Shown: positions 8,609-17,897, counted from the stretch's first letter. The stretch: 64,000 nucleotides of DNA from an uncultured Christensenellaceae bacterium (GCA_905234985.1 CAJOJQ010000019.1:1-64000), one strand, 5' to 3'. A program made the numbers and translations. Notes: generated by a model not told the origin, from the sequence alone.

Positions 8609-9997
8609 ATGATCGACATTTTGGATTATCTGGGCAAGCGCGTCCACATGATCGGCATCGGGGGCAGCAGCATGAGCGGCCTGGCCGAAATGCTGTTAAA
8701 GGAAGGATATACCGTGACCGGCTCGGACAACGCCAATTCCCACGCGGTGGAGCGCCTGCGGAACGTGGGCATCGACGTGAAGGTGGGCCACGCGGCGGAG
8801 AACGTGCCGGGGGCGGCGCTGCTGGTCTATTCCGCCGCCATTTCGGAGAAAAACCCGGAGCGGCGGGAGGCCAAGCGCTTAGGCATCCCGGAAATGGAGC
8901 GCTCCACCCTGCTGGGGCAATTGATGCGCGGCCATAAAAACGCCGTGTGCGTCTGCGGCACCCACGGGAAAACCACCACCTCCTCCATGATCGCCGAAAC
9001 GCTGATGGAGTGCGGCATGGATCCCACCGTGCATATCGGCGGGCGACTGGACGCCCTGGGCGGCGGCAGCCGCATCGGCAAAAAGGACGTGTTCGTGGCC
9101 GAGGCCTGCGAGTTCCACGGCAGTTTCCTGGAAATGCATCCCACGGTGGCGGTGGTGCTGAATATCGAGGAAGATCATCTGGACTGGTACAAGGACATCG
9201 ACCACATCGAAGCGGCCTTCGGGCAGTTCCTGGGTCTGCTGCCCGCCTGGGGCACGGCCCTGGGCTGGGGGGAAGATATGCGGGTGCGGCGGCTGTTCGG
9301 CAAGCTCGCCTGCGAAACCCGCACCTTCGGCATGGAAGAAAACAACGATTATTACCCGGCGGATTTGAGCTATAACGACACCGGCTGCCCCCGGTACGAC
9401 GTGATGTTCCGGGGCGAAAAGCTGGCGCGGGTGGAGCTTCGGGTGGCGGGAACCTTCAACGTACTCAATTCCCTGGCCGCCTTCTCCGCCGCCCACGTGG
9501 TGGGCGCGAAGCCGGAAGCCATCGCCGAAAGCCTGAACCGCTTCGCCGGGGTGCATCGGCGCTTCGAGCTGACCGGCGTCATCGACGGGGTGAAAATGTA
9601 CCACGATTACGGCCACAATCCCGCCGAAATGCGGGGGGCGCTGTCCGTGGGCAAAATGCAGCATCCGGGTCGCCTCTGGGCCGTGATGCAGCCCCACACC
9701 TACAGCCGGGTCAAATCCCTGTTCAAGGATTACCTCACCTGCACCGAGGACGCGGACATTACGCTGGTCACCGATATTTACGCCGCCCGGGAAAAGGACC
9801 CGGGAGATATCAAGGCGGAAATGATCGTTCAGGGCATGAGGGAACATGGGATCAACGCCGTACACACCCCCACCTTCGACGATACGGAAAAATACCTCCG
9901 CGCCCACTGGCAGCCCGGCGATCTGGTACTCACCATGGGCTGCGGCAATATCAACCTGCTCAACGAGCAAATGCAGCTCCACGGGGATACCAAATGA
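8609..9997 (+). CDS. murC: UDP-N-acetylmuramate--L-alanine ligase
   Basis: 462 residues, the usual MurC length. It adds L-alanine to UDP-MurNAc, the first amino acid step of peptidoglycan precursor synthesis, in the cytosol. Seen: N-terminal Rossmann motif MIGIGGSSMSG (about 14-24), ATP P-loop GTHGKTTT (117-124), EACEFHGSF and LNIEEDHLDWY of the central ligase domain, and GVHRRFE followed by YHDYGHNPAE in the hinge to the C-terminal domain. The ATG at 8609 is chosen (GGTGGAG just upstream); frame-open starts farther up lie within the promoter. The stop overlaps the comFC start (ATGA), so both are coupled. Confidence 0.93.
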   Translation: MIDILDYLGKRVHMIGIGGSSMSGLAEMLLKEGYTVTGSDNANSHAVERLRNVGIDVKVGHAAENVPGAALLVYSAAISEKNPERREAKRLGIPEMERSTLLGQLMRGHKNAVCVCGTHGKTTTSSMIAETLMECGMDPTVHIGGRLDALGGGSRIGKKDVFVAEACEFHGSFLEMHPTVAVVLNIEEDHLDWYKDIDHIEAAFGQFLGLLPAWGTALGWGEDMRVRRLFGKLACETRTFGMEENNDYYPADLSYNDTGCPRYDVMFRGEKLARVELRVAGTFNVLNSLAAFSAAHVVGAKPEAIAESLNRFAGVHRRFELTGVIDGVKMYHDYGHNPAEMRGALSVGKMQHPGRLWAVMQPHTYSRVKSLFKDYLTCTEDADITLVTDIYAAREKDPGDIKAEMIVQGMREHGINAVHTPTFDDTEKYLRAHWQPGDLVLTMGCGNINLLNEQMQLHGDTK

Positions 9998-10728
9998 AAA
10001 GCCACCTGCGGGCCTGGATGGACCGGGCGGCGGGCTGGCTGTTTCCCCGGGGCGCGCGGTGCCTGTGCTGCGGCGATCCGCGCCGGGCCAGCGAGGAAGA
10101 CTGCCTGTGCGACGCCTGCCGGGAAAAGCTGAAGGAATGGCGGGTGCCTGCCGGGGCGTGCAACCGCTGCCTGTCGCCGGTAACGCGGGGCAAGCCCTGC
10201 GCCTTCTGCTTATCGCGCATGATGCGGCCCATTGAGGCGGTGTTCGCGCCGTACCGGTTCGGCGGGGAAACGCGGCAGCTGATCCACGCGCTCAAGTTCG
10301 ACGCCTGCGAAGAAGCGGTTCCCCTGCTGGCCGGGGCCATGGCGGACGCTCTGCCCCGCCGGGATTTTGACTGCATCGTGCCCGTGCCCCTGCACCCGAC
10401 GCGCCTGCGGCAGCGGGGCTTCAATCAAAGCCTGCTGCTGGGCCAGGCCTTATCTGCCCGCACGGGCGTTCCGGTGATGGAGCTGCTGCGGCGGGACCGC
10501 TACCGCGCGCCCCAGAGCCGCCTGCCCATGAAGCGCCGGGCGGACAATGTGCGCGGCGCGTTTTCCTGCGTGGGCGACCCCGCCGGAAAGCGCGTGCTGC
10601 TGCTGGACGACGTGCGCACCACCGGCAGCACGGCCTGCGCCTGCGCCCAAGCCCTGCTGGACGCCGGGGCGGAAAGCGTGTGCCTGTGCGTTTCTGCCGT
10701 GGTATACCGGAAAGCGCGCGGAAAATGA
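9994..10728 (+). CDS. comFC: ComF family protein (phosphoribosyltransferase-like)
   Basis: 244 residues, typical for ComFC/GntX, a cytosolic protein needed for DNA uptake in competent bacteria. The N-terminal part carries paired Cys motifs (CLCCG, CLCDAC, CNRCL, CAFC) of a zinc ribbon; the C-terminal part has the PRPP-binding signature VLLLDDVRTTGSTACAC near residue 205 and the RRADNVRGAF segment common to the family. It starts inside the murC stop codon and is followed by an intrinsic terminator at 10749, so murC-comFC is a two-gene operon. No other competence genes are visible nearby. Confidence 0.88.
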   Translation: MKSHLRAWMDRAAGWLFPRGARCLCCGDPRRASEEDCLCDACREKLKEWRVPAGACNRCLSPVTRGKPCAFCLSRMMRPIEAVFAPYRFGGETRQLIHALKFDACEEAVPLLAGAMADALPRRDFDCIVPVPLHPTRLRQRGFNQSLLLGQALSARTGVPVMELLRRDRYRAPQSRLPMKRRADNVRGAFSCVGDPAGKRVLLLDDVRTTGSTACACAQALLDAGAESVCLCVSAVVYRKARGK

Positions 10729-10748
10729 CGAAACCGGAATCTTTTTTT

Positions 10749-10781
10749 CGGAAGGAACGCCGTTGTCCTTCCGATTTTTTT
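10749..10781. terminator. intrinsic terminator after comFC
   Basis: CGGAAGGA (10749-10756) and TCCTTCCG (10766-10773) form a perfect stem followed by seven T residues; A-rich context on the other side allows some use by the convergent MFS gene too. Confidence 0.75.
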
Positions 10782-12078
10782 ATTTCGCTGAATTGTCTTT
10801 ATAAACCGGCTTGCGCAGCCGCGTCAGGCTCATGAGCATCCCAAGCCATCCGGCGATAAAGAAGAGTACGGCGATCCCGGAGCCTTTTCCAGCGCCGAAA
10901 AACGGGGTCAGCAGCCGCCGCAAGGGCAGATCGGCGGCCATGAACGGTTCAAATACGTGATCCGCCAACAAGCCGCCCAAAAGCAGGCCAAAGGGGATCG
11001 AACAGTTTTTCAGCGTGCTTTCCGCGGAAAACACGCGGCCCTGCATTTCAAGGGGCACCTGCTCCCGCATGAATACCGTCAGGTTTGCGTTCATGATCGC
11101 CGCCATCGCGTAGGAACCGAAAGCGGCGGCGCACCATACCCAAGGGGAAGCCGACAGGCTTTGGATGATATTGCCCGAAAACACAAACGCGGTGCTGATG
11201 AAAATCAGCTTCAGTTTGTTTTTGGCGGGCTTCATTCGGATGACCAGCAGGCTGCCCGTCAGCACGCCTAAGGAAACGAAACTTTGAACCGCGCCCAGCG
11301 CCTGCTGGTCATTCTCCGTCCTTCCCAGCACAAAAGGCGCAAGCATGCCGTCGTTGCTCAGCTTGGCCAGGAAATTGACGCAGGCCATAAACAGGATCAA
11401 ATGCAGGATCACGGGATGGCCGCGCAGAAAACGGAAGCCCTGCATGCAGCTTTCCCGGAAGGGTTCTTTGCGCTCCTGCTCCGTTTTTTCGGTTTTCGGG
11501 ATCCGAATGAAAAACAGCAAAATGATGAACGCGAACAAAAAGCTGGAAAGATCACAGATCAGAACGGCTTTTAATCCGCCGAAAGCCAGCAGGCAAGCGC
11601 CCAGCGCCGGGGCCAGAATAGAAATCGCCGCGCCGGAAAAACTCTGCAATCCGCCCGCTTTCGTATAATGGGCTTTCGGCACCAGCAGGCTGGTCGCCAC
11701 AAAAGCGGCCGGTTCCTGGAAAGCGTTCATGAAGCTGAGCAGCACGTTGATGATATACAGGTGCCAGACGCGAAGCGCCGAAAAAGCGTACAGCAAAAAC
11801 ACGCTGAGCGTTCCGCACGCGGCGAACAGATCGGCAAACAGCATGATGCGTTTCTTGTCGCAGCGATCCGCGATCGCCCCCGCGGCGAATCGAAAAAGAA
11901 TCGTCGGCGCAAATGAACAAAGCGTCAGCAGCGTGATGCTGGACGCCGTTCCTTCCTGCCCGTAGACCCAAACGATCAGCGCGTACTCCGTCATGGCCGT
12001 CCCCAGGGCGGATACGGCCTGGGACCCCCACAGCAGCAGGAAACTTTTCAGGTCCCTGAATACATTTGCTTTTTTCAT
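10780..12078 (-). CDS. MFS transporter (DHA3-like efflux type)
   Basis: 432 residues with about 12 membrane helices of the major facilitator superfamily; a proton-coupled exporter in the cytoplasmic membrane. The N-terminal LWGSQAVSALGTAMTEYAL, the A-motif-like AGAIADRCDKKRIM loop near residue 65, and the EQVPLEMQGRVFS loop in the second half match the DHA3/macrolide-efflux branch. AAGGAG precedes the ATG. Convergent with comFC and sharing the terminator region. Substrate unknown; drug or peptide export are possibilities only. Confidence 0.85.
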   Translation of the reverse strand: MKKANVFRDLKSFLLLWGSQAVSALGTAMTEYALIVWVYGQEGTASSITLLTLCSFAPTILFRFAAGAIADRCDKKRIMLFADLFAACGTLSVFLLYAFSALRVWHLYIINVLLSFMNAFQEPAAFVATSLLVPKAHYTKAGGLQSFSGAAISILAPALGACLLAFGGLKAVLICDLSSFLFAFIILLFFIRIPKTEKTEQERKEPFRESCMQGFRFLRGHPVILHLILFMACVNFLAKLSNDGMLAPFVLGRTENDQQALGAVQSFVSLGVLTGSLLVIRMKPAKNKLKLIFISTAFVFSGNIIQSLSASPWVWCAAAFGSYAMAAIMNANLTVFMREQVPLEMQGRVFSAESTLKNCSIPFGLLLGGLLADHVFEPFMAADLPLRRLLTPFFGAGKGSGIAVLFFIAGWLGMLMSLTRLRKPVYKDNSAK

Positions 12079-12166
12079 GGCTTTGCTCCTTATGATTCGT
12101 CATGGTTCATGATTGCAGACGGCGCAAAGCCCGATTCGGACGATATGCTTTCCCGCCGAGGAATGA

Positions 12167-12206
12167 TTTCTCCGCGCAGGGAGCCTACGGTACCTGCGCG
12201 GAGAAA
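12167..12206. repeat. 14-bp perfect inverted repeat between galM and MFS gene
   Basis: TTTCTCCGCGCAGG and CCTGCGCGGAGAAA flank a 12-base loop. No T-run follows on either strand in the needed orientation, so it is not a standard terminator; it may be an RNA stability stem between galM and the transporter, or an operator. Confidence 0.5.
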
Positions 12207-12236
12207 AAACAACGATTGCCCGCTCGCGGCGCTTTC

Positions 12237-13283
12237 TTATTTCGCGCTGAAAGCGTAGATCGTGGTGGATTCGTAGGTTTCGCCCGCTTTCAGGGTGGTG
12301 GTGGGGAACTGGGGCTTGTTGGGGCTGTCCGGGAAATGCTGGGTTTCCAGGGCAACGCCCGCGAAGGGGCCGTAATGCGCGCCGCCGTGGCCCTCCGTGT
12401 TCAGGCCCTGGCCGGTGTACACCTGGATGCCGGGTTCGGTGGTGAGTACCCGCATTTCCCGGCCGCTTTCCGTGTCCCGCAGGACGGCGGCTTCTTTCAG
12501 CCCCGCGCCCTTCAATACGAAGTTCATGTCATAGCCGTTCACGCCGTCGATCAGATGGCATTCCGCCCGGCGGGCAACGCCATCGCCGATGCGGGCGGGG
12601 GCGCGCAGATCCAGCGGCGTGCCGTCCACGGGCAGGTATTCCCCGTTGGGGATCAATTCGTCGTCCACATCGGTGATGCAGTCGGCGTTCACCTGGAGGG
12701 TGTGGTTCAGGACGTCGCCCTTTCCGGCTAAATTGAAATAGGCGTGGTTGGTCAGGTTGATCACCGTATCCTTGTCGCTCTGGGCCAGATAGCGGATGGC
12801 CAAATGGCAATTGTCGTCAAAGGCGAAAGTGACCTGAACCTTCATTTTGCCGGGATAGCCTTCTTCACCGTCGTGGGCCACGTAGGTAAAGAGTACGGCG
12901 TCCTCGTTTTCCGCTTCCAGCACTTGACCTTTCCACCATTTCTTGTCGAAGCCCTCCCGGCCTCCGTGCAGGCTGTTGCGCCCGTCGTTGGGAAACAGGG
13001 TGTATTCCTTGCCGTTCAGGGTGAAGCGGGAGCCGCCGATGCGGTTGCCGAAGCGGCCCACGGTAGCGCCTAAATAGCTGGGCTTCTGGTCGTATTCTTC
13101 CAGCGTGTCGTAGCCTAAGCACACGTCGGTCAGCTTTCCGTTTTTGTCCGGCACCTGAATGGATACCAGGTGCGCGCCGAAATCCAGCACGGATACGGAC
13201 GCGCCGGTTTTGTTGGTCATGGTATACAGCGTCATTTGACGGCCAATCTGGTCGACGCCGAAGGGCTTTTGAGTCACGCTCAT
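12237..13283 (-). CDS. galM: aldose 1-epimerase (galactose mutarotase)
   Basis: 348 residues. It interconverts alpha and beta anomers of galactose and related aldoses. Family residues seen: LDFGAHLVSIQVPDKNG at the N-terminus, NSLHGGREGFDKKWW with the binding His, INLTNHAYFNLAG with the general-acid His, and GVALETQHFPDSPN with the general-base Glu. Start set at 13283, where GGAGG is eight bases upstream. A promoter (TATAAT at 13316-13321 on the - strand) precedes it. No galactose operon genes surround it, so it is probably a free-standing housekeeping copy. Confidence 0.92.
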   Translation of the reverse strand: MSVTQKPFGVDQIGRQMTLYTMTNKTGASVSVLDFGAHLVSIQVPDKNGKLTDVCLGYDTLEEYDQKPSYLGATVGRFGNRIGGSRFTLNGKEYTLFPNDGRNSLHGGREGFDKKWWKGQVLEAENEDAVLFTYVAHDGEEGYPGKMKVQVTFAFDDNCHLAIRYLAQSDKDTVINLTNHAYFNLAGKGDVLNHTLQVNADCITDVDDELIPNGEYLPVDGTPLDLRAPARIGDGVARRAECHLIDGVNGYDMNFVLKGAGLKEAAVLRDTESGREMRVLTTEPGIQVYTGQGLNTEGHGGAHYGPFAGVALETQHFPDSPNKPQFPTTTLKAGETYESTTIYAFSAK

Positions 13284-13315
13284 GGCAGTTTCCTCCAAAA
13301 TTTTTTGATACGCCT

Positions 13316-13344
13316 ATTATAAGCGATTTTTGGGCGGTTGAAAA
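13316..13344 (-). promoter_or_regulatory. promoter of galM
   Basis: On the - strand TTTTCA (13339-13344), 17-base spacer, perfect TATAAT (13316-13321). Confidence 0.55.
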
Positions 13345-13385
13345 GCATAAATTTCTGTATGGCCGGTATACGGGAGGTGCTTGCT

Positions 13386-13997
13386 TTGACGGTGCGAAAA
13401 TTGCTGCTGGGACTGTGCCTGCTCATTTTGCTTATTCCCGCGAAAGCGGAAACTGGATGGGAAGCGGAACCGTTTTCCGGTACCCTTTCCGGCCGGACGG
13501 TCACCGTGACCCGTTCTTTGTGGGCGGACGGGCCGCTGACGCCGGAAAAAAAGGCAGGCCCTTTGCGCCCCGAAACGGCCTTTGCCCTGTGCCGCATTCA
13601 AACGGAGTGGCCGGAGGGGACGCTGACGGTGGAGCGCGGGGCGGGATATACGGCGGTCATTTCTTCCGATGCGCAAACAAGCGCATGGCTGCGGGACAAC
13701 GTTTGGCGTTTCGGCCTGATTGCCGAGGATGAAACGGAAGAAAGTCTCCGCCTGCGCTATGTGGGGCCGGTACACGCCGCCGCTATGCGAACACGAAGCA
13801 TGGATTTGGAAGCGTACCTGCTTTTCCTGCGGCAAACAGGCCAAATCGTGCTGGCGCGAAGCGGGCAGCCCGTGGCCTGGGTTTTCTGCGCGCCTGAAAG
13901 GGAGGCCGTTTCCTTCATCCTGCCGGAGGGAGCGGCGTTTTCGGTCAGCGGGGACGGGGCGGGCGGCGTGATCATCGCCGTGGGATCAGGCCGTTGA
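13386..13997 (+). CDS. small exported protein of unknown function
   Basis: 203 residues from TTG 13386, chosen because GGGAGG lies 8-10 bases upstream and the product then begins directly with a signal peptide (TVRKLLLGLCLLILLIPAKA before ETGWEA). Starts at 13338 or 13359 would add residues without a ribosome site. The mature part is beta-rich looking, with no Cys pattern and no known motif. The 3' 241 bases overlap the antisense 3' end of the DUF1016 pseudogene, whose reading frame runs on beyond its normal end; the overlap probably reflects decay of that gene. Confidence 0.6.
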   Translation: MTVRKLLLGLCLLILLIPAKAETGWEAEPFSGTLSGRTVTVTRSLWADGPLTPEKKAGPLRPETAFALCRIQTEWPEGTLTVERGAGYTAVISSDAQTSAWLRDNVWRFGLIAEDETEESLRLRYVGPVHAAAMRTRSMDLEAYLLFLRQTGQIVLARSGQPVAWVFCAPEREAVSFILPEGAAFSVSGDGAGGVIIAVGSGR

Positions 13998-15049
13998 GAC
14001 GGCGCTTTTTTCAAAGCAAACCGCTTGCCGTCATTCCTCTTTTTATGAAACTCGTCCAGTCGCAATTCCCGTTTCAATTCTTCTTCCGTCGGCAGATAGG
14101 GCAGATATTTGGAAGCAAAGATTTGCTGATTGTTCTCCGGCAGCGTATATTTCACCACCGCGTCATTTTTCTCCGCGCACAGCACAATGCCGATGGGCGG
14201 GGTATCGCCGGGATTCATCATTTCCCTGGTATAATAATTCACATACATCTGCATTTGCCCCAAATCCTGATGGGTGAGCGTTCCCGTTTTCAAATCAAAC
14301 AGGATAAAGCATTTCAAAATATAGTTGTAGAATACCAAATCAATGAAGAAGTCCTGTCCGTCCAGTGTAAACCGCTTTTGCCTGGAAACAAACGAAAAAC
14401 CGCGGCCCAGTTCCAGCAGGAACTGCTGCAAATGGTCGATGAGCGCCTGTTCAATATCGCTTTCGTACACGTGCGTATCCGGCTTGAGTTCCAGAAATTC
14501 GATCACATACGGATCCTTGATGGCTTTTTCATATTCCGGTTTCGGTACGCTGATTTGTATTTATGACGCGACGGCAGTTTTATCCTGGCTCGCCAGGATT
14601 CGCTGATAGTACGGCGTATGGATTTGACGTTCCAATTGTCGCACGCTCCAAGCAGATTTTACGCTTTCTTCCAAATAAAACATGCGTGCTTTTTCATCCG
14701 ATACGCGCATCAGCAGCCGGTAATGAGACCTGCTCAAATCGAGACACAGTGTGTCCCGAATTGGAAAGGTGGCGTAAAATTGGCGCATTTTTCTCAGATT
14801 GCTTTCATCGAAGCCCTTGCCAAACTCTCCGGTCAGCCGATCTGAAAGATAACGGAGCAGGTTTTTCCCATATTCCGCCCGGTCGTTTTCTCCGCACGCT
14901 TCAAAAATATGCCGCCCAATCTCCCAATAGGCGGATACCATGGCGGAATTGACAGACGCATAGATTTTATGCTGCGCGGATACGACGCATCCTCGAATAG
15001 ACGAATACAGCTGTTCTGTTGATTTTGCTGGTTGGAGCGGATATTCCAT
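13757..15049 (-). pseudogene. YhcG/DUF1016-type PD-(D/E)XK nuclease, broken by an in-frame stop
   Basis: The N-terminal DUF1016 domain (15049-14564; start ATG with GGAGGTGATC upstream) ends ...LASQDKTAVAS and is cut by a TAA at 14561-14563. Translation in the same frame resumes IQISVPKPEYEKAIKDPYVI and continues through the nuclease domain (FTLDGQDFFIDLVFYN, FDLKTGTLTHQDLGQM, IGIVLCAEKND, LPTEEELKREL), so a single base change (for instance GAA to TAA) explains the break. The frame then runs about 80 residues past the usual end, antisense to the exported-protein gene, implying loss of the native stop as well. The family is linked to defence and DNA processing. It could be two separate polypeptides, but decay is more likely. 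Confidence 0.82.
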
Positions 15050-15216
15050 GAGATCACCTCCGTGCCTGTTATCATCATTATAGTTTTCAATAACCGCCAT
15101 GTCAAAAAAATGGAACACAGCAATTTGATTATAACTGAAAGAATATATGTTCCAAGGATGAGCGCAGATTTGCCGCGTTGAATGATGCGGCGGTCATTCG
15201 CTGCGTTCTGTAGCTG

Positions 15217-15245
15217 TTGATATTTTTTGGGAGTTGTTATATAAT
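15217..15245 (+). promoter_or_regulatory. sigma-A-type promoter of the darA-holB-ricT operon
   Basis: TTGATA (15217-15222), 17-base spacer, TATAAT (15240-15245), about 55 bases before the darA start. Confidence 0.75.
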
Positions 15246-15300
15246 AGGGGCAGGGACAAAGTTTTCCCAGGCATCATAAAGGGTGAAAGGAGAAAGCCCA

Positions 15301-15630
15301 ATGAAACTGATCGTTGCCATTGTTCAGGATGAGGACGCGTCCCGCCTGATCAGCCAGTTAATGAACGACGGCTTCAGCGTGACCAAGCTGGCCACCACCG
15401 GCGGTTTTTTGAAATCCGGAAACACCACGCTTTTAGCGGGCGTGGACGACAGCCGTTTTCAGGAGTGCCTGTCGATCATTGAGAAAGTATGCAAAAGCCG
15501 CAAGCAGATTGCCACGTCGCCAGTTACCATGGGCGGCTCTTCCGGCATGTACGCCTCCTATCCCATCGAGGTCACGGTGGGCGGCGCTACGGTTTTCGTT
15601 TTAACGGTGGATCAGTTTGTCAAGTATTGA
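15301..15630 (+). CDS. darA: cyclic-di-AMP receptor protein (DUF970, DarA/PstA type)
   Basis: 109 residues, the usual length of this PII-like trimeric family (YaaQ in Bacillus), which binds c-di-AMP in the cytosol; downstream role is not settled. Signature blocks: MKLIVAIVQDEDA, LMNDGFSVTKLATTGGFLKSGNTTLL, and GGATVFVLTVDQFVKY at the end. ATG 15301 has AAAGGAG upstream. It leads a block holB-ricT, a gene order conserved in Firmicutes, and overlaps holB by 14 bases. Confidence 0.9.
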   Translation: MKLIVAIVQDEDASRLISQLMNDGFSVTKLATTGGFLKSGNTTLLAGVDDSRFQECLSIIEKVCKSRKQIATSPVTMGGSSGMYASYPIEVTVGGATVFVLTVDQFVKY

Positions 15631-16618
15631 GAGAGGCGGCCTGAGCCTGCGGGACTGCGCGGCGGGGAGCGACGCGCTTTCCGCCCTTTGGCATGATTTT
15701 CTGTCGGGGCGTATGGCCCACGCCACCCTTTTGAGCGGCGAGGCGGGCATCGGGAAAAAGACCGCCGCCCGGCTGCTGGCCCAGGGCCTTATGTGCCGGG
15801 GGGAAGGGGACAAGCCCTGCGGCGTTTGCCGGGACTGCCGCCGCTTTATGGCCCGCACCCATCCCGACGCCCTGTTTCCCGCCCCAGCCCCCAAGGAAAA
15901 GACCATCAAGATCGACGCCCTGCGGGAAATGATCGACGCCCTCTCCCGACATGCGTTAGAGGGTGGCAGCCGGGTGGTGCTGATCGAAAACGCCGAGCGC
16001 ATGACGCCCCAGGCCCAGAACTGCCTGCTGAAAACCTTGGAGGAAGCGGCGGACGACACCTATTTCCTTTTGACCTGCGATCAGGAATCCGCATTGCTTC
16101 CCACCATCCGCTCCCGGTGCCGATGCGTTCGCCTGCAGCCCTGGAGCGAAAAACGGGTGGAGGATGCGCTGCTTAAGCGCGGCGTCCCTTCGGAGCGAGC
16201 CAAAACCCTGGCCCGCTACTGCGAAGGCAGCCTTGGCAGAGCCTTGCAGATGCAGGAGGACGAAACCTACTGGCAGGCCCGTGACACAGTGCGCCGCGGG
16301 TTCCTGTCGGTCAGTTCCGCCGCCGGAATGCCCGCCGCCGTGCAGGCGCTGAAAGATCAGAAGGACAACGGGGACAGGCTGCTGGACATCCTGGAACAGG
16401 AAGTGCGCGCCCTGATGCGCGTGAACGCCTCCGGCGGGCAGGATGGGGCGGATGATTTTCCCGACCTGTGGCGGGACGCGCCGCCCCAGGCTTTGCGCAG
16501 GATATTGGAAGCCGTCTTTGCCGCCCGGCGGCAGAAAAACGCCAACGTAGGCTGGGCGGCCTTATCGGAAGGACTTTTACAGACCATTGCGGAGGAAGCG
16601 ACAAAATGGCAAGTGTGA
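15617..16618 (+). CDS. holB: DNA polymerase III subunit delta'
   Basis: 333 residues. Part of the clamp loader that opens the sliding clamp at primer junctions. Seen: LLSGEAGIGKKTAARLLAQG Walker-A-like loop near residue 40, zinc-binding Cys cluster (MCRGE..PCGVCRDC), a Walker-B-equivalent VVLIENAERMTPQAQNCLLK region and the TIRSRCR sensor/Arg-finger-type motif. The TTG at 15617 is taken as start, with GGTGGATC just upstream; it lies within the end of darA, and the stop overlaps the start of ricT, so all three are coupled. Confidence 0.9.
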   Translation: MSSIERGGLSLRDCAAGSDALSALWHDFLSGRMAHATLLSGEAGIGKKTAARLLAQGLMCRGEGDKPCGVCRDCRRFMARTHPDALFPAPAPKEKTIKIDALREMIDALSRHALEGGSRVVLIENAERMTPQAQNCLLKTLEEAADDTYFLLTCDQESALLPTIRSRCRCVRLQPWSEKRVEDALLKRGVPSERAKTLARYCEGSLGRALQMQEDETYWQARDTVRRGFLSVSSAAGMPAAVQALKDQKDNGDRLLDILEQEVRALMRVNASGGQDGADDFPDLWRDAPPQALRRILEAVFAARRQKNANVGWAALSEGLLQTIAEEATKWQV

Positions 16619-17619
16619 TCGGCGTTAGGTTTAAGAACGCGGGCAAGCTCTATTATTTCGATCCCGGCAGCTTTTGGCCCACCGCCGGGGACGCGGTGAT
16701 CGTGGAAACGGTCAGGGGCGTGGAATACGGGGAAGTGGTGACGGGGGTGAAGGAAGTAAGCGACGAGCTGATCACCCCGCCGCTGAAAAAGGTGATCCGT
16801 ATCGCCACGGCGGAGGACGCCGCCCACAACGCGGACAACCGCTTAAGGGAGCGCGACGCCCTGACCCTGTGCCAGAAAAAGGTGCAGGAACACAAGCTGC
16901 AAATGAAGCTGGTGGGCTGCGAGTACACCTTTGACAATTCCAAAATTTTGTTCTATTTCACGTCCGACAAGCGGGTGGATTTCCGGGGGCTGGTCAAGGA
17001 TCTGGCTACCGCCTTCCATACCCGCATCGAGCTGCGCCAGATCGGCGTGCGGGACGAGGCCAAAATGATGGGCGGCCTGGGCATGTGCAGCCGTCCGGTT
17101 TGCTGCGCCCAGTTTTTGGGCGATTTCCAGCCCGTGTCCATCAAAATGGCCAAGGAACAGAACCTTTCTTTGAATCCCACCAAAATTTCCGGCATCTGCG
17201 GCAGGCTCATGTGCTGCCTCAAATATGAGGAAGACCACTATGAAGCCACCCGCCGCCGCATGCCCCGGGTGGGCAAGGAAGTGATCACCCCGGACGGCGT
17301 GGGCCTGGTGGTGGATTTGAACATTTTAAAGGAAACCGTGCGCGTGCGCATCCCCAAGGGCGACGGCACCGAGCAGAAGGATTATCCCCTGGCGGACATC
17401 CAGCGGGTGCAGCCCGCCCGTCCCGCCAGGAAAGCGGCCCAGGCCGCCGACGATAACGAGCCGGAAGAGGACGGCGCGGCGGACGAGGCTTCCGTGGCGG
17501 AATTCGCCGGGGAAGAGGGCCTGACGGAAGAAGAAGCCATGGCCGAAATCGCGGAAATCTCCGAAGAATCCGGCGAGGAGCTGGTGGACGTGGAGGAGGA
17601 CGGCGATACGGACGCCTGA
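16606..17619 (+). CDS. ricT: RicT/YaaT (PSP1 domain) regulator of RNase Y-dependent RNA processing
   Basis: 337 residues starting at ATG 16606 inside the holB end. In Bacillus RicT forms a complex with RicA and RicF that holds [4Fe-4S] clusters and assists RNase Y in mRNA maturation, competence and sporulation. The Cys motifs GMCSRPVCCAQFLG and ISGICGRLMCCLKYEED are visible, as is the PSP1 fold (VGCEYTFDNSKILFYFTSD). The last ~70 residues form a very acidic Glu/Ala tail (EEDGAADEA..., EEAMAEIAEISEESGEELV) longer than usual. Neighbouring darA-holB supports the assignment. Confidence 0.9.
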   Translation: MASVIGVRFKNAGKLYYFDPGSFWPTAGDAVIVETVRGVEYGEVVTGVKEVSDELITPPLKKVIRIATAEDAAHNADNRLRERDALTLCQKKVQEHKLQMKLVGCEYTFDNSKILFYFTSDKRVDFRGLVKDLATAFHTRIELRQIGVRDEAKMMGGLGMCSRPVCCAQFLGDFQPVSIKMAKEQNLSLNPTKISGICGRLMCCLKYEEDHYEATRRRMPRVGKEVITPDGVGLVVDLNILKETVRVRIPKGDGTEQKDYPLADIQRVQPARPARKAAQAADDNEPEEDGAADEASVAEFAGEEGLTEEEAMAEIAEISEESGEELVDVEEDGDTDA

Positions 17620-17678
17620 CGCCGAACGACGAACGCCGAAAAGTCACGCAATACAGACGCAGAAGGGAGGGGTAAACC

Positions 17679-17897
17679 GTGGCGCAGGGAGCGCAGTGGA
17701 AGGTGATCCACATGGCCCACAGCGAAAAAAACGCCAAGGAAATTTTGGCGCTGCTGGAGGGAGAAGGCATTTTGGCGCGCAGCAAGCAGGTTTACCGCAC
17801 CGTATCCTCTGAAGAAAACTATTACGAAATCATGGTGCTCGGTTCCGAAGCCGTGGAGGCGCAGCAGCTGCTGATCGAAAACAATTTGCTGCTGTAA
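17679..17897 (+). CDS. small DUF2007-like protein
   Basis: 72 residues from GTG 17679 (GGGAGGGG upstream). KVIHMAHSEKNAKEILALLE followed by SSEENYYEIMVLGSEAVEAQ matches a family of ~70-residue cytosolic proteins in Clostridia, sometimes labelled putative signal transducing or (wrongly) glutamate decarboxylase, that often lie next to ricT and pfkA. The same order occurs here, with a pfkA remnant directly behind it. Role unknown. Confidence 0.75.
   Translation: MAQGAQWKVIHMAHSEKNAKEILALLEGEGILARSKQVYRTVSSEENYYEIMVLGSEAVEAQQLLIENNLLL

Noticed and set aside
12167-12206. Strong hairpin as an intrinsic terminator of galM
   Set aside because: The T-run lies before the stem on the - strand, not after it, so it does not meet the terminator pattern.
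16468-16605. N-terminal extension of ricT
   Set aside because: The extra 46 residues lie within holB in another frame and lack a ribosome site; the family starts at the ATG at 16606.
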